Source: Ecdyonurus torrentis (lineage: Eukaryota > Arthropoda > Insecta > Ephemeroptera > Heptageniidae). From it: 64,000 nucleotides of DNA. Position 1 is the first letter of the stretch; the number at the start of each line of letters is the position of its first letter. Positions 38,465-52,385 of this stretch are shown here, one piece after another. The stretch is from the NCBI GenBank assembly GCA_949318235.1, contig OX439129.1, positions 26,627,969 through 26,691,968 on the forward strand, given 5' to 3'. Under the pieces are notes generated by a model. That model was not told where the DNA came from. It made no database searches and was given only the letters and a program-made list of their open reading frames with translations. The position numbers were made by a program, and so were the translations under genes.

Positions 38465-39574
38465 CCTTCTGTCCGTACTCTGTATGTGCTTGCAACCATT
38501 AAAAAAAAAAAAAAAAAAAAAAAAAATTAAAAATTTATTTCTCATGCCAAAACTAAAATCCAAATTAAATTAAATTTTGAAGTTAAGGCCAAAAAATGAT
38601 TTACATAATACGTTACAAGTACGTCGTACATAAGTACATACATTGTACAATTAATTTCATGACCTGTCATTATTATCTTTTCCTCTTCATCTTTTTTTTT
38701 TTTTTTTTTTTCATATTATTATTTTTACCTTGAGTATGCATAAAGTAATAAGACAATGCAATACTCTTATCAGATTGTCTGTAAATACATATGTGTAGTA
38801 GTTGTGATGCCTTTATGTAAAACTAAAATTATACAACATATTTAAAGCGAGTAAAATCCTTTTTGATAACAATAAGTCGATGATTTTTTATATTTTTTTT
38901 TATTTATAGAGTACTGTTATAGGTTCAAAAAGTAAAAAATAAAATAAAAATAAATAAAAAAATAATAAAAAATGCTTTTTAAAAGAAGCTAATGAGTAGT
39001 AATAATTATTAAAACTTTTTTTTTTTTTTCATATAATGATAATTTACATAAATAAAGAGTAAAAAAGAGAGTGCATTAAATTAAGGTAGAACATGCTGTT
39101 TATTTTTGTTATATTGTTAATAGCATGAGCTATACATTTATTATTACTACCTTTGTCTATGTACCTAAACTAAATTTTAAAGTCATCATTTTATGTTGTA
39201 TATATGTATGTAATATGTTGTAATAATAACTATTGTTTTAGTGATATTGTTTTTATATAATTTTTATAAAAGAATATTAAGTAAAAAAAAAAAAAACATT
39301 ATTATTTACAAAGTGCTTTTTACGTTGTTTAAAAGCACAAATGATGATCTGTTTTTATTATTACTGGGGGAAAAAAACGTAGAAAAAATAATATAAAAGC
39401 ATTATTCATGATGGAATATCTCATCTCAAAATTGATACTCTTGTTTTTTAAGTCGTTACAACAATTAAAAAAATATTACCTTTTTTTTTACGTAAATAAA
39501 ATACATTTTATTTGAATTTGTATTTTAATATTACAAAGATTTTTGTTTTTATCAGTTATAGACTTTGAGATTGC

Positions 39575-39635
39575 ACACAATAGCCGCGTGACTAGGATGT
39601 GGTACTTTGGTTCGATTCCCGTCGTTGGACACAGC
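39575..39635 (+). other. tRNA-like B-box (possible SINE or tRNA remnant)
   Basis: GGTTCGATTCCC at 39609-39620 matches the RNA polymerase III B-box, and TAGCCGCGTGACTAGG about 25 bases upstream loosely resembles an A-box. The T-arm stem does not pair and no acceptor stem forms, so it is not a functional tRNA. A tRNA-derived SINE head or tRNA pseudogene is possible. Confidence 0.25.
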
Positions 39636-40559
39636 CGCATTGCTGGTACACGGTGACGTCACTTATGGTTGGTATAGCAAAATGCAAGCCAGCTACATAC
39701 ATACACGATAGATGTAAAATAAATAAACACAACTGTACAGTACAGCATATACATAGCCTTGGTGTACTGTAATTTGTTTGCAATATCATCGTATTTCACT
39801 TTGCAGTTCTCTCTCTCTCTCTCTCTCCCTCTCGGTACCGAGACCGAAAGACTCATACTTCTTGGCTCCTCACTAACTCACTATGGAAGAGAGGTGTAGT
39901 GCGGGGAAGCGGAAACTGACGGCACAGGCACCAGCTATCCTAGCATTTCGAAAGAAAAAAAAAAAAAAAAAAAAAAAAAAACGGAAAAAAAAAGAAAGAC
40001 GGAAAAAAAAGACGAAAAAATAAAATAAAAAGAAGAATAAGAAGAGAAAAAAATGCTTCATCGCAAAGTTTCTTTCGTTTTTAAAGCAGAACTACGACTT
40101 ATACGATGGAAGGGGGGGACAAAAAAAAAGTTGCGATGTTATATGTCTTTAAAGTAGATAGATCGTAAGCACAAAAACTTTTTTCCTCACGTTGTATTTT
40201 GTCAACTTCTTTCTTCATATACATATAACAGCATTGCTATCGCATATTTACGTAAATGCCATGAATAAGATGAAATAATAATGAACTGTATTTTCCTATA
40301 ATACTGCATAATAGGTCTAATGCGAAATATATTTTCTTTTCAGGTTCTTATTTTACGACACATTTTGTCAAGTATCATTTTCCTACTTATCATTTTTTTT
40401 TTAACGAATTACGATATGAAGAGAATTGCACAATTGTATTTAATGAAATGGAATGTACGTGTGTAGCTTGGAAAATAATAAAAAAACAAAAACGGAAAAA
40501 AAAAGTTTTGATTTGATGTGTTTGACTTTCTCTTCAACGTATCTGCTACATAATAAATG

Positions 40560-40973
40560 ATATTAGTTAGTTGGTCGAACGACGAGTCAAGTCATAATAT
40601 AAAAGTGGCGATGAAGTCACTTAGTTGTTTCCTCTCGAATCCTCACTGTCAGGACGACAATCTGCAGGGAGTGCAGGACGCGCTCATGGTATCAAGTGGA
40701 CGTTGGTGCGGTGCGGTGCCGCGGTGCCTTCGTGCGTGTGTCATGAATATTAATAAGGTTGGATTGGATGCCGCGGCGAATGTTAGAGTATGTGTATACC
40801 ACTGGTGCTCCTTGTAGTGCCCAGGCAGTGCCTAACTGCCTGAGGCTCTGTGCCCAAGCGCTTAGCCTGCCTGCTTGGCCCGCCATGCCGACACTACCAC
40901 CGCGATCAAGGGGACAAACTCAGTCAATGACCTCCCCCGCGACTGCCCGCTTGCCTCACTGGATCGCCACAAC
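40560..40973 (+). other. GC-rich island ending in a splice-donor-like site
   Basis: About 410 bp of GC-rich, CpG-containing unique sequence ends CGCCACAAC followed by GTAAGC (40974-40979), a good donor match, then AT-rich DNA. No ORF in it resembles a known protein. It could be a non-coding first exon of a gene extending beyond this stretch on the + strand. Confidence 0.25.
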
Positions 40974-41004
40974 GTAAGCATATCATACATAAACAGTCCA
41001 TCGC

Positions 41005-41038
<34 letters not shown>

Positions 41039-42270
41039 ACATGCTCTTTTTTTTTAAATACAAATGAGAAAGTTTTGATAAAAAATCCAACAAAATTATT
41101 GTAAAAACGAGTGACAAATCATAATCTACCGTTTTGAGGCGAAGAAAAATAAAAAAAGTCCATACATGGACAGTTTTGTTGTTTATTTTCCAATGATATT
41201 TTTTAACTATGCAGAATCTACATAAAAGAACAAGTATTTTTTTATAGTATAATTTCAAACTGCAGACAATTAAAGGATAAGAAGAAAAAAAGTGGAGAGT
41301 GAGAAAAGAGAGAGAGAGAGAGCTTAGAGTACTGCAAGTGCAATGTAACACCATAGTATAGTACTATCATGTCATGTATAAAAATACATAGTCATACACC
41401 GTATTATGTGATACCAGCAATTTCTAATTTTATTATTTACAAAAAATATAACTTAAATTCTTATAAATCTAAAAGTTTTACAATTTACATAAAAAAAATT
41501 AGTTTTTTATTCGTTTTAACAACTTTGATATGCCCCAAGAATACTGGTCCATATTATATTAAGCAATTTATTTTCTATACTATACTCTCTCTTTTTTATA
41601 TTATACGATTGTTATCATCAGTTGGAATGAAGAATTTGCATCAGCACTAAGCACTACTTATGTTATCAATTGGTATGAGAAAATTTACTTCACGGTGTAT
41701 AGAGTTAACACGATTCTTTACTATCACAAGGCAGCCACCCCCCCAGTGCAAAATCAACTTGATTTATTACCAATCGTAAATTTTAAACGGGGATTTTTTT
41801 TTCTTCTCTCGTATTCTTTTTCTTTTCTTGTGTGAGAGAGATGGAATAAGGGTCGATTTTACGCTAGCAAGATAAAATATACGTACTTGCAGTAATAACC
41901 AATTTGTTTCAGTCTTCTTTTCTTTTGCAAATTTTTACAAATTCCATACGAAGAAATTTTTAATATACAGTTATACCTTAAAAAAAAAAAAAAAAAAAAA
42001 AAACATTTTGACTGAATTTTAATTTATGTACTTTTTCAAGTTATAATCTTTAAAATATGAAAAATCTACATTCTAAGCAAAATGAGTTGTTTTCAAAAAT
42101 CTAATATCATTTTTAACTTCTAATTTTGCAATTCTCTGCTTTTTCTGTTATACAAAACATTGAAATACTGAAAGGAATGAAATAAGTACACAAAAAATGA
42201 TTAACAATCGTAATAAACAATTTTCCATATTTTAATAATTGCTGTCTAAATTAAAATAATAATAAGCAAC

Positions 42271-42580
42271 AGGGTCTATGCATTCACGTTAAAGTCGACG
42301 CCATGTTGGATAACTCAATAACATGGGTGGCATAGGAAAATAAATCATTTTGCCAGTTTAAAACCACTAAAGAATAATTTTCAGAGCATTTATGCTGAAA
42401 ATATGTTGAATTAGTATCTCAAGTATGTGAAAAAAATAACAATAACAAAAAAAGAACCGATTTCCCAAAGAAAATTGGCTAAAACGAAGTTTGTCCTATG
42501 CTGAGTAATGTTATGAACTACTCCAGTATCCAGTATGACCTCCAAGCGCAATAATTATGACGTCATCCGCATACACCCTA
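42271..42580 (-). mobile_element. Family 2 short inverted-repeat element, copy 2
   Basis: The reverse complement matches the element at 17626-17915 through its length: shared ends AGGGTGTATG and AGGGTCTATGCATTCA, TGACGTCAT near one end (42559-42566), and blocks such as CATACTGGA, GGACAAACTTC and TTGAGATACTAAT. No clear target duplication is visible here. No ORF, so it is non-autonomous. The transposase superfamily is not identifiable from these ends. Confidence 0.75.
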
Positions 42581-42879
42581 TATATTTACAACTCACTCAC
42601 TACGTAATATCAGTTTTTCAAATTTTTAATATTTTACTTGCGTAACTATATGATGTAGTGGACTAGTGGATACTGGGTATAACATTAATATTTAGAAACA
42701 AGTCCGAGAAATTTTAATGTAATATTTTAGGGGAAAAAAACTCCAAGATTAAAATGAAATGAGGGATACTTAAATCATGCATCTCCTCGTGTACAGTATC
42801 CAACAGCAACACACACACACACACACATACATCATACATTGCAGAGAGAAATTAGAATACGAGATAGCAGGCAGGCAAG

Positions 42880-43330
42880 CAAGCAGGAGTATAAGGCGTA
42901 GGGCGGGCGGGCGGGAGTTACATACAGTGTGCGATATGAGTCTCACAAGTAAGTAAGGGACATGAGAGTTTGGAGTAATACCGGAGAGGGTGGATGGGTG
43001 GGTGGATGGATGGGTTGTATGGGGGGAGGGGGGTAGAAAGAGGGTGAGATAGAAATTTGGCGAGTACGGCGGCGGCAGTGGCGGCGAGGGAAGGAAATGA
43101 GGGAGGCAAGGGGTTACATCGCAAGGGGATGCAAGGAGAGGAGGGTGGGGGTGCGCACAGAGAAAAGAGAATGAGTGATGGTGCACTGGGGAAGAGAGCA
43201 GAGATGTAGGAGTAGAGCAGAATCTCTCTCTTTCGCTCTCTCTCTCTCTCTCTCTCTCGCTTCTCTTTTCTTTCTCGCACGCTACGCTCGCCTACGTTCT
43301 CTCTTTCTATCTTGCCTGCTTGCTCTTGCT
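42880..43330. other. GC-rich, purine-biased island
   Basis: Contains GGCGGGCGGGCGGGAG, tandem TGGATGGGTGGGTGG-type units and GGCGGCGGCAGTGGCGGCGA. Long frames here are proline/serine low complexity from the repeats. ACAA followed by GTAAGTA at 42949-42955 is donor-like. Confidence 0.4.
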
Positions 43331-43534
43331 CGAGAAAAGGGGCTGAATAATACCAAGAAAACTACGTGAAACTAAGATAGAATTGACTTCAATAAAAAAT
43401 ATCACATATTTTTCAATCCTATTCTTCTACTAGCTTGCTTACACAACTTTATATAAAAGTCACTTTTTTTAAATGTATAATGACAATTCAGAACATAGTT
43501 TTGTTTTATTATTATCTTTCTTATTTACAATTAA

Positions 43535-43935
43535 GGGGGTAGGTGACCGACTGATATCTCGCAAACTAGGACGGTTGCGAATAATAATAATAACACAAAG
43601 TATAGAAGAAATGTTACTTAAAAATTTAGTTATGTCAAACATGTGAAAACACGATCAAATATTTAAGTTATTACTCTTATTACACTTTAAAGATAACATG
43701 TAAATGTGGAAATTTAAATTTGAGCGGGAAATTTTAGTCAAATTAGAAACTTTTTTACAATTAAAAATATAATTAAAATTTTTTTTTGTATAAACAAATA
43801 TTTTTTTAAATTTATGTGATTTTATTTGAAAATTATAGTGTTTGTTTTAAATGAATTAAATCATGTACAAAAAATTATTGGAAAAATATAGTTCTTCTTT
43901 TAGCGATTTCCGGTCCAAGTCGGTCCCCCACCGCC
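43535..43935 (+). mobile_element. Family 3 short TTAA-flanked element, copy 2 (longer form)
   Basis: A 401-bp element between TTAA at 43531-43534 and 43936-43939. Its ends are inverted repeats: GGGGGTAGGTGACCGACT at the left and, read inwards from the right, GGCGGTGGGGGACCGACT (14 of 18 identical). Its ends match those of the copy at 4300-4597; the extra middle is AT-rich with no ORF. Confidence 0.82.
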
Positions 43936-44896
43936 TTAAAGAAAATCTTCACATTTATTAATATTTACGTTTTTTATATTCGAAGCGTCGCTGCGTTTAT
44001 TGTTATGTAATTTTTTTTTCTCGAATATAAACAGTTAATTACGAGATACATGCGCGATATTGTACATATTATGCTGAGCAATGGTAATGTGCACCTGAAG
44101 ACTGACAGGCATCCTTTTGATTTTGCTAAGTGAGACAAGAAAGACCCTTTTCAGTTCCGCAAATAAAAAGAGAAGGAAATGTAATAATAAAGCAGAGCGC
44201 TTGAGGCTCATGTGCACCCGCGTGTATCTCTCTCTGACTGTGTGTCGGTGTTGCCGGCCAACATGAAACAGTGACAGCGGATGTAATACTGATGCACATA
44301 CATGAGCGCAACCCTTCTTTATTCTTTTGCACACTGTCTGCTATAAAACTGTCAGATCTTACATCGTGATAAAAATGAAAACAAACACTGACTAACTTCC
44401 AAAAGTATAATAATTATATTCTAAACATGGACCACTAAAGACATTATTATAATTTTTAAATATTTTTATGTATTTTTTTTTATTATTATTATTTTTTATC
44501 AAATATTAGACTATGCTAGTTATATTCAGAATTAATGCAAGAACTCATACAAATTTATTATTGTGATCAGTGTGTGTTGTGGAGTGTACCATATTACGTT
44601 CTTATTTTTATTTGTAATTTTTATTTTGCAATCTCTTTGGCAGTGGGCATTAGAATATTTTATATTATATGAAATGTATAGTGTAGACTGTGTGGTAATT
44701 TATCACAGTAATGTATGCATGTGTGTACTGAGTGTGTTATGTTATGTTGTATAAGTAAATTACGTACGATTGGATCTTAGAAAGTCTAAATACCAGGTTT
44801 TGTAGAAGGAAAAGAGAGGAGTTGCTTGGTAAGACAGAGATAAATGAATGAAAAGAGAAACACCAAAAGTTCTCTCTTGAAGCTTTCGAGAGAGAA

Positions 44897-44936
<40 letters not shown>

Positions 44937-45125
44937 TGGTGATACTACGGTTTATAGCGCATGCGCAGCATTCTTGCTTTTTTAGAAAAAAAAAGTTTCG
45001 GGCAGTTGCAAAGAGAACATTTCAAGAAAAAAAAGGGTCTTACGTAAAAAATATATAGGAGCAAAAAAAAAAAAGGGGGGGGAAGGGGAGATGTCGGATA
45101 GAGAAGAACAATTGCGCGGCGAAGG

Positions 45126-45374
<249 letters not shown>

Positions 45375-46488
45375 GTAAGAAACCCAGCACCCACGCAGTA
45401 AGAGCGCGAATAACGAACACCACACCACCAGTACAACATACAACTTTGGTTCACATCCACACACACCACACCTTTTTACCTTCGCGTAATGAAAGAAAGA
45501 AAACAAAAATGCAATTTTTTCAGAGGACTTGGGATTGTTTGTAAACAAAATAAAACATTGTTTTTGTTGTTGTTTACATTAATTTAAATTTAAAAACCAT
45601 TAAATTTGCCTTAGAACAAAAATAATAATAAGAGTCTTCAAAAGTAGAGATATTGTGGAAAAAAATAATTAATATAAATATTTAGATTAAATCTTATCAT
45701 ATTATTAAAATTACATGAATTTACTTTTCACAGAGTAACTTCAATCTTCATGTAAAATAAAGTAGCAAAATCTACACTCGTTTAAATAATTTCTTGCTCT
45801 AAAAAAGATGACGGATAAAATAATAGTTATACCTTTGTTTTACTATTTTTATTGTCAAGTTCCGGTTAAAACAATGTAAAAAACAAGAAGAATGTAATAT
45901 ATATTTTTTTAACCTCAGGAAAGCATAACATTGCAATAATGTCAGAAAATAATCTCCTTGCATGCGTGACCGTACACAAGAAGGAAAAAAGTTGTTTTGC
46001 TCAGAAGTATACAAATGTGAAATTGCGTCACTCAATTTATTATTTTATATACCATAAATATATTATACTCTAGTTTTGAAAGAATAATAACAGGAGGATT
46101 TGGCTAGAACAAAATAGCTTTTACCAAGCTAAGCAATTTGATATTACATACTAATTTTGAATTTGCAATTAATTATAAATATTTTAGTAAAATTTGCATA
46201 GTACAGCATAATACTATCCTACATACTAGTTTTTGGTGTAATGTACAGAACATGATAATATATTATATAGAGGTTTGAATAGTAAAGCAATGGCATGATT
46301 ATGGTGCCTCTGTACCTCCCCCTTTCTGTTGCCTGCTGGCGCCTATATGTATGTATGTATGGCTCACCGCTATACCACCGCCTGTTCGCGCACTGGCTGA
46401 GGGGGTGGAATTGCTCTCTCTCTCTCTCTCTCTGTTTTGCTGCCGGTGCAATGTATTGTGCTGAAGGGGGAGGCAGTAGCAGGGGGTG

Positions 46489-46492
<4 letters not shown>

Positions 46493-46551
<59 letters not shown>
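46493..46551. repeat. Compound (TA)n(TG)n microsatellite
   Basis: (TA)n to about 46530, then (TG)n to 46551, within a GC-richer patch. Confidence 0.95.
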
Positions 46552-46972
46552 AAGGGGGTTGTAAGGGGGAGGAAGTGGGGGGACGAATACAATGAGCCCG
46601 GCGGTCCCCGGTCGATACCCTGTCATTACAACGCACACCAAAAACACCCTATGACGTCACATTTGAAAATGCACGAATGTTTATTTTGTTGTTATATATA
46701 TTATATAATATATACATATATAATATATTATATAATGTGTATATATAAATTATGAAATACTCATCTCATACATATTATATAATTATATAAACCAAATATA
46801 TAACATATGACGTACTTCTATGATAAAAGATATGAAAAATATATAGCTTCAATTTTCATTTTAATATATAATATTCAAAATATAAGAACCCATAGAGAGT
46901 TAGGATTTTTTTTCTTCTTCTAGTAAATTACAAAATAGAAAATACATTGCATTATATAATATATTATAATAA

Positions 46973-47127
<155 letters not shown>

Positions 47128-47457
47128 ACAACCATATATCACAATTCACAAGGTAAGTTTTTTTCTACCATGAACATTTTTTTTTCTCTGATAGATGAAA
47201 CTAAGGAAATATCACGTAGGATAATAATTAATGAGAAGACAAATAAGAATGAGAATTAAAAAAAAAAGTGAAGGAATACATTTGTCAAGGCATGGCAATA
47301 TAAGTACGAGCTTGGGCATAACATATATATATTATCTATAAGAATAATGAGAATTTTATTCCTTCAAGCTCTCTTTCAGTCTCATTACTTGGCGTATTTT
47401 CTAGCCTCAAGTATATTTGCAATAATAATAATAACATATTATAGACTTTCGTTCTGC

Positions 47458-47458
<1 letters not shown>

Positions 47459-47524
<66 letters not shown>
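47459..47524 (+). repeat. (CT)n microsatellite
   Basis: 66 bp of TC/CT with one CC phase change near 47488. Confidence 0.95.
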
Positions 47525-47528
<4 letters not shown>

Positions 47529-48363
47529 ATATTTATAATATAGGCATAGCAAACTAACATACACAAGTCTGTATAACATCGACATATTATATATTATGTA
47601 CACAGAGTATGTTATGTATGTATGTAATGTACTATGTATAAATATATATACTATATTATATCCTATGTATGTAACAATGTAATAATGAATAAGCTTATAA
47701 TGTATGTATGTATATTGTATATGCATGCATTTATTTTTAACTATACGTTTTGCAATATAACGTGCATTTGCGAGTAGAATGATGAAATGAATTTTTGATA
47801 ACAGGTCAAAACTTTCATTCTGGTTTCTATTATAATGTGTATAATGTGTGTGTGTGTGTATATAATAAGATATATATATTTTTTGGTTGTTGTACAATAC
47901 TAATAATATTATAATATTTATAACTGTAAAATAAACTAAAAATTTTGGTTATAAAAAATATTAAATTTTAAATATAAATATACAGAATATACAAATTTTA
48001 ATCTCAAACTTTTTTGAGATATAATTAAGAAAATCTCATGAGCTTTAATTAAAAAATATATAGTGAAATATTAAAATTTGATTATTACACTCTTGGACTA
48101 TGTGTGGTGTCTTTCTTTTTGTTATTATTACACATCTTAAAGAAGAAAGGTCTGTGTCTGTATTATATTTTGGGATTTTGTGTATGAAAGACACGAAGTA
48201 CGATAAGATGTAATGTGCGATATGAAGAAATGAAGTAAAGGAGGGTATGTATAGGGTGGGGAATGAGAAAGCTAGGGAGCTTAAAGTAAGGAGAGAAGTC
48301 ATGCAAGGAGAAAAGGGGTTAAGAATTATGGAAACTTTGGAACAAGGGAATATATATATAGTC

Positions 48364-48399
<36 letters not shown>

Positions 48400-48552
48400 C
48401 GTGGTGGGTGGGTGTTCTCTTTGGGAAAATGAGAAAAGTCTCCACTATAGTAGCTATTTTCTCTGTTTTGCTAAAATATTTTCTCTCTGTCTAGGGCGCC
48501 TATATAGAGAAAGTGGCGCTGTGAAAAGAGAGGGAGGGTTTGGTTGGCGCCC

Positions 48553-48555
<3 letters not shown>

Positions 48556-48624
<69 letters not shown>
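48556..48624 (+). repeat. (CT)n microsatellite paired with a nearby (GA)n
   Basis: A 69-bp TC array; a shorter GA array lies at 48367-48396, about 160 bp away and in the opposite sense, so the two could pair. Confidence 0.95.
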
Positions 48625-48626
<2 letters not shown>

Positions 48627-50038
48627 CAGTACAGAACACAGGCAAAAGGCCTAGGCGTGCAATATAGATCGTTCCTCCCTTCATATAGCCACCTACATTA
48701 CATATTCGTATGTAACGTATATTATGCTCTATACCAAACCAACTATATGTACCCTGCATGATATGTTTAATATAATAAACATATATACGTGGACCCTAGT
48801 TTTTACGTATTATGATTATATAAAAATATAAGAGAAAGACTATATATGAAACCATGGGTACAAAACTACAACAATAATAAACAACGGAATTCATAGAAAT
48901 ATAAATTTATTTTAATTCTTTAAGTTTAAAAATGATAATATATAAAATATATTATTTCTTTATATTAAAATGTGAAATTATGCCAACCTGATAAAATGAT
49001 AAAAATAATTGCTTGCTAAAATTATTTTTATAATAAATTTTTAAAATATTTTTACTTCCCATACAAATATATTTAAGTAACAAAATTTGTGAACGAACAT
49101 TTTAGTATTATTTGATATTTTCGAAATTATAACTCATTTAAATGATTCCAGTTATGTCACGTCAATCATGTTCGTAGAAAAAAAAAAGAGAATAAAATGA
49201 CATAATATGAAATATAACTAAACATTGTTTATAAATATTCTCCGAATACAATTTTCATACATTAAATCTATTATTTCAATTCATCTTATTATTTTAAATT
49301 GTCACTGTTTTTATGCGTATAATAATAAACGCCTTCTTCCTTTGTTATATATTATACTGAATAAAGAAAAAAAAAAAAAAGAAAAAAAATAGGGACAATT
49401 AAAAGTAATTTTGTCTCCAACGAGCTGCAGCGATGTTTTTTCAACGATGCGAATGACTACAAAAGAGGTTGTTTCTGAGTGTTGCCTGAATAAAAAATTA
49501 AAAAAAAAAAAATAATAATAATAAAAAAGAGTAACTACGTGTGCATGTAATAAACTCTGTATGTAGAAATATACACAAACCAGTCAGTCCCTTTCTGCAT
49601 GCGATAATAACCGACAGGAAACAGCGACGAGAAAAATAAAAAGAGAGAAAAACTTTGCATCATGCAACTCAACGAGGGAAATAATATAACCTTGCAGATG
49701 AGAAAACCGTGAAATAAAATGAGAAAAAAAATGGAGAGAAGAGATAGAGAAATGGAAAGCAAAAATATAAGGAAACGGAGGAAACTATTTTATACTTGGT
49801 ATAGCAGAAGAGAAGAGAGTGGATAGAGAAAGAAAGAGAGAGAGCAAGAGAGAGAGAGAGAGCAAAAGAGAGAGAGAGACTAAAAAGAAAGAAAAATGAT
49901 TCGGAAACCGGAACTGCTGGCTATTTCAATTTTATATAACAAAATTTCAATTGAAATTTTTTATCTCTCTGAATAATATAAATTTCTTTAAAAAGAAAAG
50001 TATTTTATTCTGCTGAGTTTCATTTATTTAACTCTTAA

Positions 50039-50373
50039 AGCCATAGACCACATAAAACAACATGTGCTTTTTAATGAATAAACACGAAATGGGATCGTCA
50101 AAACTGATGATATTTTTTACCAGAATGTTAATGTAGCCCCTCGAAAGAGTGTGAAAAAACTGTAAAGTATGCAATTTGAGTGATTATTCATGTTTATGAC
50201 GTCATAAACATGCAAAAATTAGTATGAAAATGTTGTGCGGGTTGCATAAATCGACTTTTCTGATCACTGCTACGGGGCTACTGTTGCGTTTTGAGACAAA
50301 CTGATGTTATTTATGTAAATCCCATCCCGTGTTTTGTGATATAAATGCTTATGTTTTTCTCTGGTCTATTCCT
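50039..50373 (+). mobile_element. Family 1 short inverted-repeat element, copy 3
   Basis: A 335-bp element flanked by TTAA at 50035-50038 and 50374-50377, with ends AGCCATAGACCA and (inward from the right) AGGAATAGACCA. It aligns over its full length with the copies at 16 and 18 kb. The centre (50189-50212) is a perfect 24-bp palindrome, core GTTTATGACGTCATAAAC, so this copy is closest to a symmetric ancestor there. Confidence 0.87.
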
Positions 50374-51811
50374 TTAAAACTTATTTCGAACATTATAATT
50401 ATGTGTGGGGTGTCTATAAAAGAATAAAGAAAAGAATAAAATTAAATAAATTTAATTATACTGATATTAATGATAATTTGAAATCAGTTATAAAATCTTA
50501 TAAATCTAATCTTTAAAAAATACATTCACCAAAGTCCAAAGTCATATATAGCATTGTAAAAAAATAAACAAAAGTTATTAATCGCACTATTTGGCAAGGG
50601 CTGGTGCCAAATAATACGAAAATTCAACGTGAGACGTATAAAAAACCATCACAAAAAGTTTATATAAAGCAGTTTGTTTTAAAAGAAAACTTTTAAAAAG
50701 TTTTCTCTATTTTTTTTTTCATCTATAAAAACAAAGAGTTCAAAAAAAAAAAAACTTTTTGAATGTGTCTTATTTTCTTGAAAAAAAAAAGAAAGAAAAA
50801 AAAGAAGTTTTAATCCAAAATTATTGAACAAAAAATAATAATAATAAAATATAATAAAATGTTAAAGATTGAAATAATTATTTTTTTTATCGTCATTAAA
50901 ATTGTTTTCATTGCTGGAGCCAGATATATTATGCAGAATATATTTCACAAGTAGTATTGTTATTTAGTGTGTGTTGAACTGCAATGGTCAGCAGCAGCTA
51001 TAGCACGTAGAGTACAGAACACTGGTCAGCAGTATTGTGTGAGACAAACGTGGTCAAGAGACGCCGTGCAAGTAAAGCAATATAGAGAAGCAATATCGAT
51101 CTTAAAGCACCTCCCCCCTGAAAGACGCCTTCACATCTCATGAGCAACTTCACAACGAAAAAAAGATAAAGAAAAAAAAAAAAAAAAACTCACTCGTGCA
51201 CTTATTATTTTATTACTAAGTATAGAAGTGGCGCCATGCACTTTTATTTCCCACAGTTCTGTTAAGCTCATGCCTACATGAATATTCAAAAGAAACTTGG
51301 TGAAAAACTTCTATATTATAAACATAAAAATTTTAAGTCATTATAAATTTTCTTTTGTAATCTTTGTATTGATTATATTATAAAATATATTTTACAGAAT
51401 GTACGTATATAGTCTTCTAAAAAATATAAAACATTGACTAAGAAATTTTTACACAGCCAGCACAATATATTAATGTATATTATGTTGGTTCAATGAATAT
51501 AAAAATAAATATACAATACATTGAAATATAAAGCGCAATAATTACAATTGAATGATTTGCAGCAATAAAAAAAAACTTATCATATGGCTAAAAAAAAGTA
51601 ATACTTTTTGTACGATACCAACAGACCACACAAATTTAAATCAGTTTTATATACAGAATTTTTTTATTATTATTATTATTATGAATTTGTCGATGATATT
51701 AACCATTTAAAAAGTAATTAGTCCTAACTAAAAATTATAGCCTAGTATTTTATGAGGTGTACTGTACTGAAATATACTTTTTTATCAGTATGAAAAGTGG
51801 GAGGGTGAGAG

Positions 51812-51815
<4 letters not shown>

Positions 51816-51846
<31 letters not shown>
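51816..51846 (+). repeat. (GA)n microsatellite
   Basis: About 31 bp GA; another of 40 bp lies at 52342-52381. Confidence 0.9.
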
Positions 51847-51847
<1 letters not shown>

Positions 51848-52340
51848 GAGGGAGGAGAAGGAGGATTGGGAGATATTGTAGGGAAAATAGGAAATGAAAA
51901 AAATACTAACAACAGTGCCGTAGGGGATGCAATGCAAGCATGAGCGTACATACATATATATATAATATATAATATTGTACGCAGTACATATAGAACGACA
52001 TACGCATACTATATATAAATATACGCAGAAACTATTCTGCTTGCTTGGTTGCCTATATGTGTATACAGTACAGTTCTCCCCTGGCAAGTATGCAATTTTC
52101 ATTGCTATAGGGCAAAATATTCGTTCAGCTAGGCATGTCACGCAGGCCACACTACATTTAAACATAAATTGCATGCACTTTACCTCAACTTTGATCATAT
52201 TCCACTACACTGAAGTTAGTCAAAGAAATTACTTATATAATCCTATAATATCTATACTTTTTTGTTATATTATGCAAAATGTATGTATATAATTTGTGTA
52301 TTAATGTGTTATTGATGTTAAACTCTTATGAAATAAATGT

Positions 52341-52385
<45 letters not shown>

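Noticed and set aside
39575..39650. Functional tRNA at the B-box match
   Set aside because: The T-arm stem does not pair beyond two bases and no acceptor stem can be drawn.
42770..43186. 138-codon minus-strand Pro/Ser/His-rich frame
   Set aside because: Composition comes from GGGTGGATGG-like repeats; two frames are open at once and no domain is visible.
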